NCBI GenBank assembly: GCA_002315625.1
Contig: DCHH01000111.1
Location: forward strand, 1,647 to 18,095
Direction of reading: 5' to 3'
DNA from: Bacteroidales bacterium UBA1757
Lineage (GTDB): Bacteria; Bacteroidota; Bacteroidia; Bacteroidales; UBA1402
DNA: 16,449 bases
In this document: piece by piece, positions 5,528-13,958 of the stretch
How positions within the stretch are numbered: the stretch's first letter is position 1
How the letters are laid out: the number at the start of each line of letters is the position of its first letter
Program-made: the position numbers and the translations under genes
The notes under the pieces: model-generated
The model's input: only the letters and a program-made list of their open reading frames with translations
What the model was told of the DNA's origin: nothing
Databases searched by the model: none

Positions 5528-7504
5528 ATGATTGACGAAGAATTGAGAAAAGAAGGGCAGGAAGATTATTCTGCGAAAAACATCCAGGTACTGGAAGGTC
5601 TTGAGGCTGTGCGAAAACGTCCGGCTATGTACATCGGTGACACATCGGAAAAGGGTCTGCACCATCTTGTATATGAAGTTGTCGATAACTGTATTGATGA
5701 GGCCATGGCCGGTTTCTGTGATACTGTCAATGTGTGGATAAACGCCGACGGTTCAATCACCGTGCGTGACAATGGCCGTGGTATTCCGGTCGATATGCAT
5801 GAAAAGGAGCACCGCTCTGCATTGGAAGTGGTGCTGACGGTACTTCATGCCGGAGGTAAGTTTGATAAAGGTTCCTATAAGGTCTCCGGAGGTCTGCACG
5901 GCGTCGGTGTATCATGTGTTAATGCCTTGTCTAAACATTTCCACGTGGAAGTATGCCGTGGCGGAAAGAAATATGAGCAGGACTATGAGAAGGGCAAGCC
6001 GCTCTATAGTGTGCGCGAAGTCGGCCCTTCTGACCGTACTGGTACGACTGTCACCTTCCTTCCGGACGATACGATTTTCACAACTACTGAATACAAGTAC
6101 CTTATCCTCCAGAACCGTCTGCGTGAATTGGCCTATCTGAATGCTGGCATCACGTTGACACTGACCGATATGCGTATTGATCCCGATGCCGAGGATCAGA
6201 CTCCTAAGACCGAAACTTTCCATTCGGTCGATGGTCTGAGAGAATTTGTCCGCTATATCGATGCCGGCCGTGAACCTCTGATTGATGATGTGATTCATAT
6301 CTCTACAGACAAGTTCGGCACACCCGTTGAGGTTGCTATGATGTACAACAAATCCTATACCGAGAATGTGCATTCATACGTTAACAATATCAATACTATT
6401 GAAGGTGGTACCCATCTGACCGGTTTCCGCAGGGGTCTGACACGCACCTTGAAGAAGTATGCCGATGATGCCAAGCTTCTGGAAAAACTTGAGAAACAGA
6501 AGATTGAGATATCTGGCGATGATTTCCGCGAGGGATTGACCGCTGTTGTGTCAGTAAAAGTGGCTGAGCCGCAGTTCGAGGGTCAGACAAAGACAAAGCT
6601 TGGCAACAACGAGGTGATAGGTATTGTAGATCAGGCTATTGCAGAGGCTTTGACCAACTATCTTGAAGAACATCCGAATGAGGCGCGTTCCATTGTCGAT
6701 AAGGTGATACTGGCTGCCACGGCACGCCATGCCGCCCGCAAGGCGCGTGAACTGGTGCAGCGCAAGAATCCGCTGTCGGGTGGAGGCCTGCCTGGCAAAC
6801 TTGCCGACTGTTCGAGCCGTGACCCGGAAGAGTGCGAGATATTCCTCGTCGAGGGTGATTCGGCAGGTGGAACAGCAAAGCAGGGACGTAACCGTGTGAA
6901 CCAGGCCATCCTTCCGCTCAGAGGTAAAATCCTGAATGTTGAGAAAGCTATGCCGCACCGTGTGTTCGACAGTGAGGAAATCCGCAACATTTATACTGCA
7001 CTGGGTGTAACTATCGGTACTGCAGAGGACTCCAAGGAACTGAACATAGACAAACTCCGTTATCACAAGATTATCATGATGACCGATGCTGATGTCGATG
7101 GTTCTCATATCGACACCCTTATTATGACGTTCTTCTTCCGCTATATGAAGCCTCTCATTGAGAAGGGATACCTTTACATAGCAAATCCTCCGCTCTATCT
7201 TTGCAAGAAAGGTAAGATTGAGGAGTATTGCTGGACCGACCAGCAGCGTCAGGCTTTCATCGACAAATACGGTGGAGGGCAGGAAAATGCCATTCATACC
7301 CAGCGCTATAAAGGTCTTGGCGAGATGAATGCCGAACAGCTGGCTTCGACTACGATGGACCCTGAACACCGTATCCTTCGCAGGGTGACAATTGAGAATG
7401 CCGCCGCTGCAGATGCTGCCATTGCCATGCTGATGGGAGACGATGTGGAACCACGTCGTGAATTTATTGAAGCCAATGCCACTTACGCTAATATTGACGC
7501 CTGA
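5528..7504 (+). CDS. gyrB: DNA gyrase subunit B
   Basis: The ATPase subunit of gyrase (with GyrA) that introduces negative supercoils. The 658-residue length fits the short GyrB form lacking the ~165-residue insertion of E. coli GyrB. GHKL ATPase motifs: Glu50 and Asn54 in YEVVDN, DNGRGIP (81-87) and GGLHGVG (121-127). The transducer domain follows, with QTKTKLGN at 353-360. The TOPRIM domain has EGDSAGG (442-448) with catalytic Glu442 and DADVDG (520-525); PLRGKILNVEKA (463-474) places Arg at the position of E. coli Lys447. The C-terminal RYKGLGEMN (593-601) and the end are intact. GyrB rather than ParE is favoured by SVDGLREFV and the overall match with Bacteroidales GyrB, but a paralogue cannot be checked from one window. 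It follows a consensus promoter, and its TGA overlaps the next ATG (TGATG). Confidence 0.95.
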   Translation: MIDEELRKEGQEDYSAKNIQVLEGLEAVRKRPAMYIGDTSEKGLHHLVYEVVDNCIDEAMAGFCDTVNVWINADGSITVRDNGRGIPVDMHEKEHRSALEVVLTVLHAGGKFDKGSYKVSGGLHGVGVSCVNALSKHFHVEVCRGGKKYEQDYEKGKPLYSVREVGPSDRTGTTVTFLPDDTIFTTTEYKYLILQNRLRELAYLNAGITLTLTDMRIDPDAEDQTPKTETFHSVDGLREFVRYIDAGREPLIDDVIHISTDKFGTPVEVAMMYNKSYTENVHSYVNNINTIEGGTHLTGFRRGLTRTLKKYADDAKLLEKLEKQKIEISGDDFREGLTAVVSVKVAEPQFEGQTKTKLGNNEVIGIVDQAIAEALTNYLEEHPNEARSIVDKVILAATARHAARKARELVQRKNPLSGGGLPGKLADCSSRDPEECEIFLVEGDSAGGTAKQGRNRVNQAILPLRGKILNVEKAMPHRVFDSEEIRNIYTALGVTIGTAEDSKELNIDKLRYHKIIMMTDADVDGSHIDTLIMTFFFRYMKPLIEKGYLYIANPPLYLCKKGKIEEYCWTDQQRQAFIDKYGGGQENAIHTQRYKGLGEMNAEQLASTTMDPEHRILRRVTIENAAAADAAIAMLMGDDVEPRREFIEANATYANIDA

Positions 7505-9045
7505 TGAAAACAAAAAACTTCATCTTTGCTCTTACCGTTGCAGGACTGTTCCTATCTTCTTCATGCACAAAGCAGGCAAAGTGCCAACTTACAGAAGACC
7601 TGGATGTTCTCTACACTGATGACATTCCATTCGAAATGCCGTCTTACCAGTTGCCGCAGATTCCTGACTATAAGGTGAGTATTACTGACTTCGGCGGTGT
7701 TGGCGATGGTACTACCGACAATACTGAAGCCTTTGCAAAAGCAGTTGCCAATCTCTCTGAGCATCAGGGAGGTGAGCTGACCTTGCCTCAGGGAATTTGG
7801 CTCACCGGGCCGATTAGCTTTACCAGCTACATGCGACTCAATGTCGAGCGTGGTGCGGTTCTGTTATTCTCCACCGACCATTCCCTATACAAATTGATTG
7901 AAAGCACTTTCGAAGGATGGAAAGCTTATCGCTGCACTTCTCCTCTGAATGCATATCAGTGCACCGACATTGCCATTGTGGGTGAAGGTGTCATTGATGG
8001 TCAGGGTGACAGCTGGCGTCCGGTCAAGCGTCAGAAAATGACGGACGGGCAGTGGAAGACGTTATTAAAGAAGGGTGTAACCAATGAAAAAGGGAATATG
8101 TGGTTCCCGTCAGAGGGTGGTCGTGAAGGTTATGAAAACGCTGGTCTGCGCAATTCTGCTGACCCTGCCGTAAGGGAGAGTGTACGCGATTTCTACCGTC
8201 CTGTTCTGCTGAGTTTCCGCAATTGCCGGAACGTGCTGCTCAGCGGTGTGACATTCCAGAATTCCCCGGCCTGGTGTCTGCATCCGTTCTGCTGTGAGAA
8301 TGTCGTATTATACAAAGTTTCAGTGCGTAACCCGTGGTATTCCCAGAATGGGGACGGCCTGGATTTGGAGTCATGCACTAATACAATCATCCATAAGTGT
8401 ACTTTTGACGTTGGAGACGATGCCATTTGCATCAAGAGTGGAAAGGATGAAGAGGGCCGCCGTTTAGGCAAGCCGACGCAGGATGCACTGATTGTGGGCA
8501 ATACCGTATATCATGGTCATGGTGGATTTGTCATAGGCAGCGAAATGTCAGGCGGAGCACGCAGGTTGTATGTCAAGAATTGCAGCTTCATCGGAACCGA
8601 TGTCGGTCTGCGTTTCAAGAGTACCCGCGGCCGTGGAGGTGTGGTTGAGGATATATTCATTGATGGAATACAGATGGTTGATATAGCAACCGATGCTTTG
8701 TCGTTCAACTTGTATTACAGCGGCAATTCACCCGTGCTTGATGCCGGTGACACGCCTGACAACATCCGTATGGACCTGCTTCCGCCGGTTGACGAGACCA
8801 CACCCATTTTCCGCAAGATTTATGTGAGCAATGTCTCCTGCAATGGTGCGGCTCAGGCTATGCTGTTCAATGGCCTGCCTGAAATGAAACTCTCTGAGGT
8901 TGAGGTTCATAATTCTACTTTTAAATCTGTCAGGGGTGCTATGTTTGCCCAAGTGAACGGTGTTTTGTTGGATAATGTGACCATCAATCAGGAAATAGGT
9001 GATCCGATCAACTATTTCCAGGCTGAAAACGTGATTGTCAAGTAA
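7504..9045 (+). CDS. Glycoside hydrolase family 28 (polygalacturonase-like) lipoprotein
   Basis: A 513-residue GH28 enzyme; the family hydrolyses alpha-1,4-galacturonosyl bonds in pectin by inversion. The signal peptide ends in lipobox LSSSC (Cys21), so it is probably anchored in the envelope. The pectin-lyase-like beta-helix begins at about residue 60 with DFGGVGDGTTDNTEAF. Catalytic motifs run in the family order: NGDGLD at 282-287 (family NTDG), GDDAICIKSG at 304-313 (Asp305 and Asp306), GHGG with His339 followed by FVIGSE, and Arg370-Phe-Lys372 (family RxK). The segment at 230-285 (YRP..LSFRNC through NSPAW to NGDG) resembles Bacteroidales exo-acting GH28 proteins, hence exo-polygalacturonase or rhamnogalacturonan hydrolase is possible; the exact substrate cannot be read from sequence. 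It overlaps gyrB (TGATG) and stops 5 bp before the XRE-cupin gene. No SusC/SusD, sensor or other carbohydrate enzyme lies nearby. Confidence 0.9.
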   Translation: MKTKNFIFALTVAGLFLSSSCTKQAKCQLTEDLDVLYTDDIPFEMPSYQLPQIPDYKVSITDFGGVGDGTTDNTEAFAKAVANLSEHQGGELTLPQGIWLTGPISFTSYMRLNVERGAVLLFSTDHSLYKLIESTFEGWKAYRCTSPLNAYQCTDIAIVGEGVIDGQGDSWRPVKRQKMTDGQWKTLLKKGVTNEKGNMWFPSEGGREGYENAGLRNSADPAVRESVRDFYRPVLLSFRNCRNVLLSGVTFQNSPAWCLHPFCCENVVLYKVSVRNPWYSQNGDGLDLESCTNTIIHKCTFDVGDDAICIKSGKDEEGRRLGKPTQDALIVGNTVYHGHGGFVIGSEMSGGARRLYVKNCSFIGTDVGLRFKSTRGRGGVVEDIFIDGIQMVDIATDALSFNLYYSGNSPVLDAGDTPDNIRMDLLPPVDETTPIFRKIYVSNVSCNGAAQAMLFNGLPEMKLSEVEVHNSTFKSVRGAMFAQVNGVLLDNVTINQEIGDPINYFQAENVIVK

Positions 9046-9050
9046 GTAAT

Positions 9051-9632
9051 ATGGAAAAGAAAACTGTAGGAGCCCGTATAAAACAGTTGCGCGAGGGCAA
9101 ATCTATATCCCTTGAAGAGTTCTCCGAACGCTCAGGTCTGGGACTTGATGAAATCAAGCTTATTGAGGAAGATGACCAGTTGCCATCCTTGGCCCCGCTC
9201 ATCCGTATGGCCCGTGCTCTTGGAGTGAGGCTTGGTACGTTCCTTGATGACAATGATTATTTGGGACCGGTGGTATGCCGCCGCGAGGAACAGACCCGTG
9301 AGGGTATCAATTTCACAAACAAACATGCCAGTTCGCACAACGATTTGGTATATTTCCCGCTTGCCGAGAAAAAGGCCGGTCGTAGCATGGAACCGTTTGT
9401 GATTGATGTTACATCAGCATCAGCCTCCAAAGGTGACTATGAACTGACAACCCATGAGGGAGAGGAGTTTATTTATGTGCTGAAAGGGAGTATCGAGGTC
9501 ATTTACGGAAAAAAAACCTACGTGGTAAATGAGGGGGAAAGTATCTACTATGATTCCATAGTGGATCATAACCTTCATGCCGCTACCAGCGAGGGTGCGC
9601 GTATCCTTGCTGTGGTATATACCCCATTCTGA
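9051..9632 (+). CDS. XRE-family transcriptional regulator with C-terminal cupin sensor
   Basis: A 193-residue one-component regulator. Residues 6-65 form a helix-turn-helix of the XRE/lambda-Cro type (GARIKQLREGKSISLEEFSERSGL and IRMARALGV). After a ~45-residue linker, residues ~110-192 form a cupin barrel, whose motif 1 reads THEGEEFIYVLKGSIEVIYG and motif 2 GESIYYDSIVDHNL. Related HTH-cupin proteins bind small ligands in the barrel to control neighbouring metabolic genes. Cupin motif 1 lacks the usual second histidine (H135-x-G instead of HxH), though Glu139 and His173 remain, so metal binding may be weak or lost. It is 5 bp after the GH28 stop and 13 bp before the acyl-CoA synthetase gene, suggesting that it controls the latter or its own operon. 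The ligand and the operator are unknown. Confidence 0.9.
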   Translation: MEKKTVGARIKQLREGKSISLEEFSERSGLGLDEIKLIEEDDQLPSLAPLIRMARALGVRLGTFLDDNDYLGPVVCRREEQTREGINFTNKHASSHNDLVYFPLAEKKAGRSMEPFVIDVTSASASKGDYELTTHEGEEFIYVLKGSIEVIYGKKTYVVNEGESIYYDSIVDHNLHAATSEGARILAVVYTPF

Positions 9633-9645
9633 GGAAGGGAACAAT

Positions 9646-11313
9646 ATGGAGGCGAAAAAATACGAACTGACCACCCGTACCATTGGCGGGTTCTTGGAAT
9701 ATTGGGCCGAAAAGACTCCAGACAAAGAGTATATTGTCTATTCTGACCGTGACCTGAGATTCACCTATTTTCAGTTCAACCGTCGTGTCGATGACATGGC
9801 GAAGGGTTTGCTTTCAATAGGTGTGCGGCGTGGTTCGCATGTGGGAATCTGGGCTACCAACGTTCCTGACTGGCTTACATTCCTCTATGCCTGTGCAAAA
9901 CTGGGTGCTGTGGCCGTTACGGTCAATACAAACTACAAGCAGGATGAGTTGGAGTATCTGGTCGGTGATGCGGATTTGCATACGCTTTGTATAACAGAAG
10001 GTGTTTTCGACGGCAACTATGTCGAAATGACCTATAAAATGTTGCCCGAGTTGCGTGAGTCACAGCGCGGACGTCTGAACAGCAAACGTTTCCCGACACT
10101 GAAAAATGTGGTATTCATAGGTCAGGAAAAGTACCGTGGTATGTACAATACAGCAGAGCTGCTGTTGCTGGGTCAGAATGTCGATGATGGTGAACTGGAT
10201 GCGGTCAAGAAAACGGTGGTCTGTTCTGATGTGGCCAATATGCAATATACGTCCGGCACGACGGGATTTCCCAAGGGAGTTATGCTGACACATTACAACA
10301 TTGTGAACGATGGATATTTCACCGGTGAGCACATGGCCTTTACAAGTGAGGACAAACTGTGTGTGCCCGTGCCTTTGTTTCATTGTTTCGGTGTGGTCTT
10401 GGCCACCATGAATTGTCTGACCCATGGTTGTACCGAAGTGATGATTGAATCATTTGACCCGTTGGTGGTGCTGGCCTCTGTGCACAAGGAACGCTGTACA
10501 GCATTGTATGGAGTGCCTACGATGTTTATTGCCGAGCTGAATCATCCGATGTTCGACATGTTTGACATGAGTTCGTTGCGTACGGGAATTATGGCCGGCT
10601 CTCTATGTCCTATTGACCTGATGCGCAAAGTCACTGATAAATTGCATATTACTTATATTACCAGTGTCTATGGGCTCACAGAGAGTTCACCTGGTATGAC
10701 CCAGACCCGTTGGGACGATCCGTTCGAAGTGCGTTGCACAACGGTCGGAAGAGAGTATCCTTTCACGGAGGTAAAGGTGATTAATCTTGAGACGGGTGAA
10801 GAGTGTGCTGTAGGCGAGCAGGGAGAGATGTGCTGCAGGGGCTATTTGGTCATGAAAGGCTATTACAAGAACCCGCAGGCAACGGCTGAAGTTATTGATG
10901 CCAATGGTTTTCTCCATTCCGGAGACCTTGGTGTTAAGGACCCCGATGGCAACTATCGGATTACAGGACGTATCAAAGATATGATCATCCGTGGTGGTGA
11001 GAACGTATATCCCCGTGAGATTGAGGAATTCCTCTATAAGATGCCCGGTGTCAAGGATGTGCAGGTAGCCGGTGTCCCTTCGCCGAAATACGGTGAGGAG
11101 GTGGGTGCGTTCATAATCCTTCATGAGGGAGTGACCCTTGACGAAGAAACTGTCCGCGAGTTTTGCCGTGGAAAAATTGCACGCCACAAGATACCACGCT
11201 ATGTTTTCTTTGTAGGGCAGTTCCCGCTGACGGGAAGCGGAAAGATACAGAAATTCAAACTCAAGGAATTGAGCCTGAAATTGTTACGGGAAAAAGGAAT
11301 AGAACCGAAATAA
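9646..11313 (+). CDS. AMP-binding (ANL superfamily) acyl-CoA synthetase-like protein
   Basis: A 555-residue adenylate-forming enzyme, likely converting a carboxylic acid, ATP and CoA to an acyl-CoA via an acyl-adenylate. The start is the ATG at 9646, preceded by AGGAAGG and giving MEAKKYEL; the longer upstream frame overlaps the regulator gene. ANL motifs in order: P-loop YTSGTTGFPKGVM (201-213), VPLFHCFGV (242-250), YGLTESSPG (342-350), SGDLG with Asp427, the hinge GRIKDMIIRGGENVYPREIE (441-460), and the catalytic lysine Lys533 in GSGKIQKF. The size and the FHCFG and GYYKNP segments are closest to medium/long-chain or aryl acyl-CoA synthetases (FadD-like), but the acid substrate cannot be named. 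No signal peptide or carrier-protein domain is seen. Pairing with the XRE-cupin gene suggests ligand-responsive expression; xseA follows 9 bp later. Confidence 0.9.
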   Translation: MEAKKYELTTRTIGGFLEYWAEKTPDKEYIVYSDRDLRFTYFQFNRRVDDMAKGLLSIGVRRGSHVGIWATNVPDWLTFLYACAKLGAVAVTVNTNYKQDELEYLVGDADLHTLCITEGVFDGNYVEMTYKMLPELRESQRGRLNSKRFPTLKNVVFIGQEKYRGMYNTAELLLLGQNVDDGELDAVKKTVVCSDVANMQYTSGTTGFPKGVMLTHYNIVNDGYFTGEHMAFTSEDKLCVPVPLFHCFGVVLATMNCLTHGCTEVMIESFDPLVVLASVHKERCTALYGVPTMFIAELNHPMFDMFDMSSLRTGIMAGSLCPIDLMRKVTDKLHITYITSVYGLTESSPGMTQTRWDDPFEVRCTTVGREYPFTEVKVINLETGEECAVGEQGEMCCRGYLVMKGYYKNPQATAEVIDANGFLHSGDLGVKDPDGNYRITGRIKDMIIRGGENVYPREIEEFLYKMPGVKDVQVAGVPSPKYGEEVGAFIILHEGVTLDEETVREFCRGKIARHKIPRYVFFVGQFPLTGSGKIQKFKLKELSLKLLREKGIEPK

Positions 11314-11322
11314 GAGAGGTTA

Positions 11323-12618
11323 ATGGATCGTCCGTTGAGTCTATATGAGCTTAATGCCTTGCTGCGTGAGGGGGTGAGGGAATTGTTTCCCAATACCTAT
11401 TGGGTGCAGGCCGAGGTGAGTTCTTGCAGCTGTAGAAATGCTGCAGGACACTGCTATTTGGAGCTCATAGAAAAGGACCGGAAAAGTGATGCCATTAAGG
11501 CCAAGGCGAAGGCCAACATCTGGAGAAATACCTGGAATGCTCTCAGAGTCCGTTTCGAGTTACAGACAGGAGCACCTCTGAGTGTCGGACAGAAGATTCT
11601 GGTTGAGGTACAGGTCGATTTCCATGAGGTTTATGGAATGAGCCTGAATGTGGTCGATATTGATCCCTCCTATACATTGGGCGACTGGGCATTGCGACGC
11701 AAGGAGATATTGCAGCAGTTGGCAAAAGATGGTGTTCTGGAACTCAACAAAGAGTTGGACTGGCCTGTCTTGCCGCAGCGTATTGCCATTGTCTCTTCGC
11801 AGGGGGCAGCAGGTTATGGGGATTTCATGCACCAGCTGTATCACTCACCTTTTGCATTCTACACGAAGCTTTTTCCTGCTTTAGTACAGGGAGAGCGTGC
11901 TGCACAGTCGATTATCGCAGCGCTTGAAGCAGTTGCTGCTCATGTTGAGCAGTTCGATGTGGTGGTCATTATACGTGGTGGCGGTGCCGTGACGGACCTC
12001 TCCTGTTTTGATGACTATGAACTGGCATCTGCAGTGGCTCAGTTCCCGCTGCCGATTCTGGCAGGAATCGGCCACGAGCGGGATTGTTCTGTAGTTGATG
12101 AAGTTGCACATCTGTCAGTGAAAACTCCTACGGCCGCAGCTGAGTATCTGGTAGGCTGCCTGCAGGAACAAATCAGTCAGGTGGAAGAGGCGGCTGAGGC
12201 TTTGAAACAGAGGATAGTCATCCTGTCTGAACGTGAAAACAACCGGATTCAGCAGGATACTCTCCGCCTTCATAACCTGATGAAAGGGCTCTGCCATCGC
12301 GAGGATATGAAGATGCAACGTCAGTTGTCAAGGTTGCAGCAGGCTTGTTCTAAGGTGTTGTGGAATGGGAATCGTATGCTCTTGGAGAGTTATTCTTTAC
12401 TGAGACATCTGACGGATACTATTTTGACCGGTTCAATGCATAGACTGGAACTGGCTGAGAAGGAGATACAGTCATTTTCACCCGAATTGCAGCTAAGACG
12501 AGGCTACTCGCTGACGACCGTTAACGGGAAAGTCTTGCGTGATGCTTCTGCTGTACAGCCAGGTACCCATATTGAGACCCATTTGAGCAAAGGAATTTTA
12601 AAGTCAATCGTTGAGTAA
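11323..12618 (+). CDS. xseA: Exodeoxyribonuclease VII large subunit
   Basis: The catalytic large subunit of ExoVII, which digests single-stranded DNA from both ends in repair and recombination. Length is 431 residues, near the usual 400-460. The N-terminal OB-fold domain (1-105) includes LYELNALLREGVRELFPNTYWVQAE-type sequence. The catalytic domain has RIAIVSSQGAAGYGDF (153-168), VVIIRGGGAVTDL (214-226), AGIGHERD (247-254) and KTPTAAAEYLV (267-277), all as in XseA. A coiled-coil region at ~280-390 would mediate binding of XseB subunits, and the C-terminal tail includes LRRGYSLTTVNGKVLRDAS. The ATG at 11323 is preceded by AGAGG-like bases. Its stop overlaps the xseB start (TAATG), which fits the need for stoichiometric subunit production. 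Confidence 0.95.
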   Translation: MDRPLSLYELNALLREGVRELFPNTYWVQAEVSSCSCRNAAGHCYLELIEKDRKSDAIKAKAKANIWRNTWNALRVRFELQTGAPLSVGQKILVEVQVDFHEVYGMSLNVVDIDPSYTLGDWALRRKEILQQLAKDGVLELNKELDWPVLPQRIAIVSSQGAAGYGDFMHQLYHSPFAFYTKLFPALVQGERAAQSIIAALEAVAAHVEQFDVVVIIRGGGAVTDLSCFDDYELASAVAQFPLPILAGIGHERDCSVVDEVAHLSVKTPTAAAEYLVGCLQEQISQVEEAAEALKQRIVILSERENNRIQQDTLRLHNLMKGLCHREDMKMQRQLSRLQQACSKVLWNGNRMLLESYSLLRHLTDTILTGSMHRLELAEKEIQSFSPELQLRRGYSLTTVNGKVLRDASAVQPGTHIETHLSKGILKSIVE

Positions 12619-12827
12619 TGGAAAAGAAAGAAACATTAACCTACCGCAAGGCGGTGTCTGAACTGGAGTCGATTCTTGCCTCTTTGGAAAAGGCGGACCC
12701 CGATGTTGACGAAATGGTGAAGCAGGTAAAACGGGCTACAGAGCTGATTCAGTTCTGTAGGGAACGTCTGACAAAGACAGATGACGCACTCAGGAAAATT
12801 TATGACGAACAACCAAATATTCAATAA
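12618..12827 (+). CDS. xseB: Exodeoxyribonuclease VII small subunit
   Basis: A 69-residue protein with the XseB helical hairpin: YRKAVSELESILASLEKADPDVDEMVKQVKRATELIQFCRERL (9-51) matches the family pattern (E.A..ELE.IV..LE......L.....Y..G..L...C...L). It has no catalytic activity of its own; several copies decorate the coiled coil of XseA. Length is normal (60-80 aa). It overlaps the xseA stop by one base (TAATG) and ends 5 bp before the phosphatase gene. Confidence 0.94.
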   Translation: MEKKETLTYRKAVSELESILASLEKADPDVDEMVKQVKRATELIQFCRERLTKTDDALRKIYDEQPNIQ

Positions 12828-12832
12828 ACAAA

Positions 12833-13918
12833 ATGAAAAAAACTTTTTTTAGTATCGTCCTGCTGGTTGCAGCCGGACTGGTGTGCAACAGCTGTTGCGG
12901 AGAGAAACAAACGGAAGTCAAGAACGTCATCTTCATGATTGGAGACGGCATGGGACTGAATGAGGCCTATGCAGCCAGACACATTCAAGGTGATAGTCTG
13001 TTCATAATGGATGAGGCTGATGACATCATCTTGCAGACCACTTATTCGAAAAGCAGCAAGATTACCGATTCCGCAGCAAGCGGAACTGCTTTGGCAACAG
13101 GTGTCAAGACCAATAACAGTATGATTGGCATGGATGCTGACAGTGTGGCAGTAGAATCTATTCTGGAGCAGGCAAAGCGCAACGGAAAAGCTACTGGTGA
13201 AGTTGTCACAGTGTATCTGCAACATGCAACGCCAGCTGCTTTTGTGGCACATCAGATCAATCGTGATATGTATGAGGAAATAGCAATTGACTTCCTGAAA
13301 TCAACGCCTGATGTGATGTTGGGTGGTGGTATTGCCTACTTTGAGAATCGCTCCGACAGCTGTAACCTGAGCGATTCCCTTCGTGCCCGCGGATATGATG
13401 TGGTATATAATATGGAAGATGCCAAGAAATCGGAATCAAACAAGCTTCTTGGTCTGTTTGCAGATAAATACATGCCTGCTATGCTTGACGGTCGTGGCGA
13501 TTATCTTCCTGAGGCTGTTGACCTCGCCATTAAGAAGCTTAATACCAACAAGAAAGGGTTTTTCCTGATGGTAGAAGGCTCTCAGATTGACTCGCGTTGC
13601 CATGCCAATGATTTCCCGGGAACAGTGGCTGAGGTTATCGATTTCGACAAGGCCGTGAAGGTGGCAGTTGACTTTGCCCGAGCCGATGGCCATACTCTTG
13701 TTGTTGTAACAGCCGATCATGAAACGGGTGGACTTAGTCTGATGCACGGAAGACCCACCAACGATCCCACCCATTTCTGGCATAGATTCACTACCCCAGG
13801 CCACACCGGAGTACCTGTACCTGTGTATGTGTTCGGCCCTGGTAGTGAAAACTACAAAGGATTAGGCGACAACACCATGCACAAGGCTATCATGGCCAAG
13901 GTGATGGGACTTAAGTAA
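12833..13918 (+). CDS. Alkaline phosphatase (PhoA-type), exported
   Basis: A 361-residue metal-dependent phosphomonoesterase, smaller than E. coli PhoA (471 with signal). Export is indicated by the N-terminus MKKTFFSIVLLVAAGLVCNSCC; the cysteines at 18, 21 and 22 suggest a lipoprotein, though no cysteine has an ideal lipobox. Active-site motifs are present: Asp38 in IGDGMG, Asp79-Ser80-Ala81 with nucleophile Ser80 in TDSAASGTALATGVKT, HATPAAFVAH (131-140), EGSQID..CHAND (248-260; Asp253 and His257 as metal ligands), TADHETGG (293-300) and HTGVPVPVYVFGPG with His324. His131 and Ser254 stand where E. coli has Asp153 and Lys328. His at the first site is common in other alkaline phosphatases; Ser at the second is less expected. 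The shortness comes mainly from missing crown insertions. It follows xseB by 5 bp, with no Pho-box-like element seen. Confidence 0.9.
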   Translation: MKKTFFSIVLLVAAGLVCNSCCGEKQTEVKNVIFMIGDGMGLNEAYAARHIQGDSLFIMDEADDIILQTTYSKSSKITDSAASGTALATGVKTNNSMIGMDADSVAVESILEQAKRNGKATGEVVTVYLQHATPAAFVAHQINRDMYEEIAIDFLKSTPDVMLGGGIAYFENRSDSCNLSDSLRARGYDVVYNMEDAKKSESNKLLGLFADKYMPAMLDGRGDYLPEAVDLAIKKLNTNKKGFFLMVEGSQIDSRCHANDFPGTVAEVIDFDKAVKVAVDFARADGHTLVVVTADHETGGLSLMHGRPTNDPTHFWHRFTTPGHTGVPVPVYVFGPGSENYKGLGDNTMHKAIMAKVMGLK

Positions 13919-13926
13919 GTCTGTCG

Positions 13927-13944
13927 GGCCTCATAAGGCCGTTT
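13927..13944 (+). terminator. Weak hairpin between the phosphatase and recG genes
   Basis: GGCCT-CATA-AGGCC forms a 5-bp GC-rich stem with a 4-nt loop, followed by GTTTATC. It sits in the 40-bp gap, the largest in the plus-strand gene string. The stem and T run are too short for a convincing terminator; partial attenuation or an mRNA end-protecting structure are alternatives. Confidence 0.3.
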
Positions 13945-13958
13945 ATCAGGAATAAATT

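Noticed and set aside
6551..7513. 320-codon open frame on the minus strand opposite gyrB
   Set aside because: It is a shadow of the strongly conserved gyrB frame, with no recognisable domain. The same holds for the 256-codon minus frame at 14190-14960 opposite recG.
9577..9645. Longer N-terminus for the AMP-binding protein starting at 9577
   Set aside because: It overlaps the end of the XRE-cupin gene, whereas the ATG at 9646 has a good AGGAAGG upstream and matches the family N-terminus.
7504..11313. A polysaccharide utilisation locus around the GH28 gene
   Set aside because: No SusC/SusD, hybrid two-component, ECF-sigma or second carbohydrate enzyme gene is in the window.
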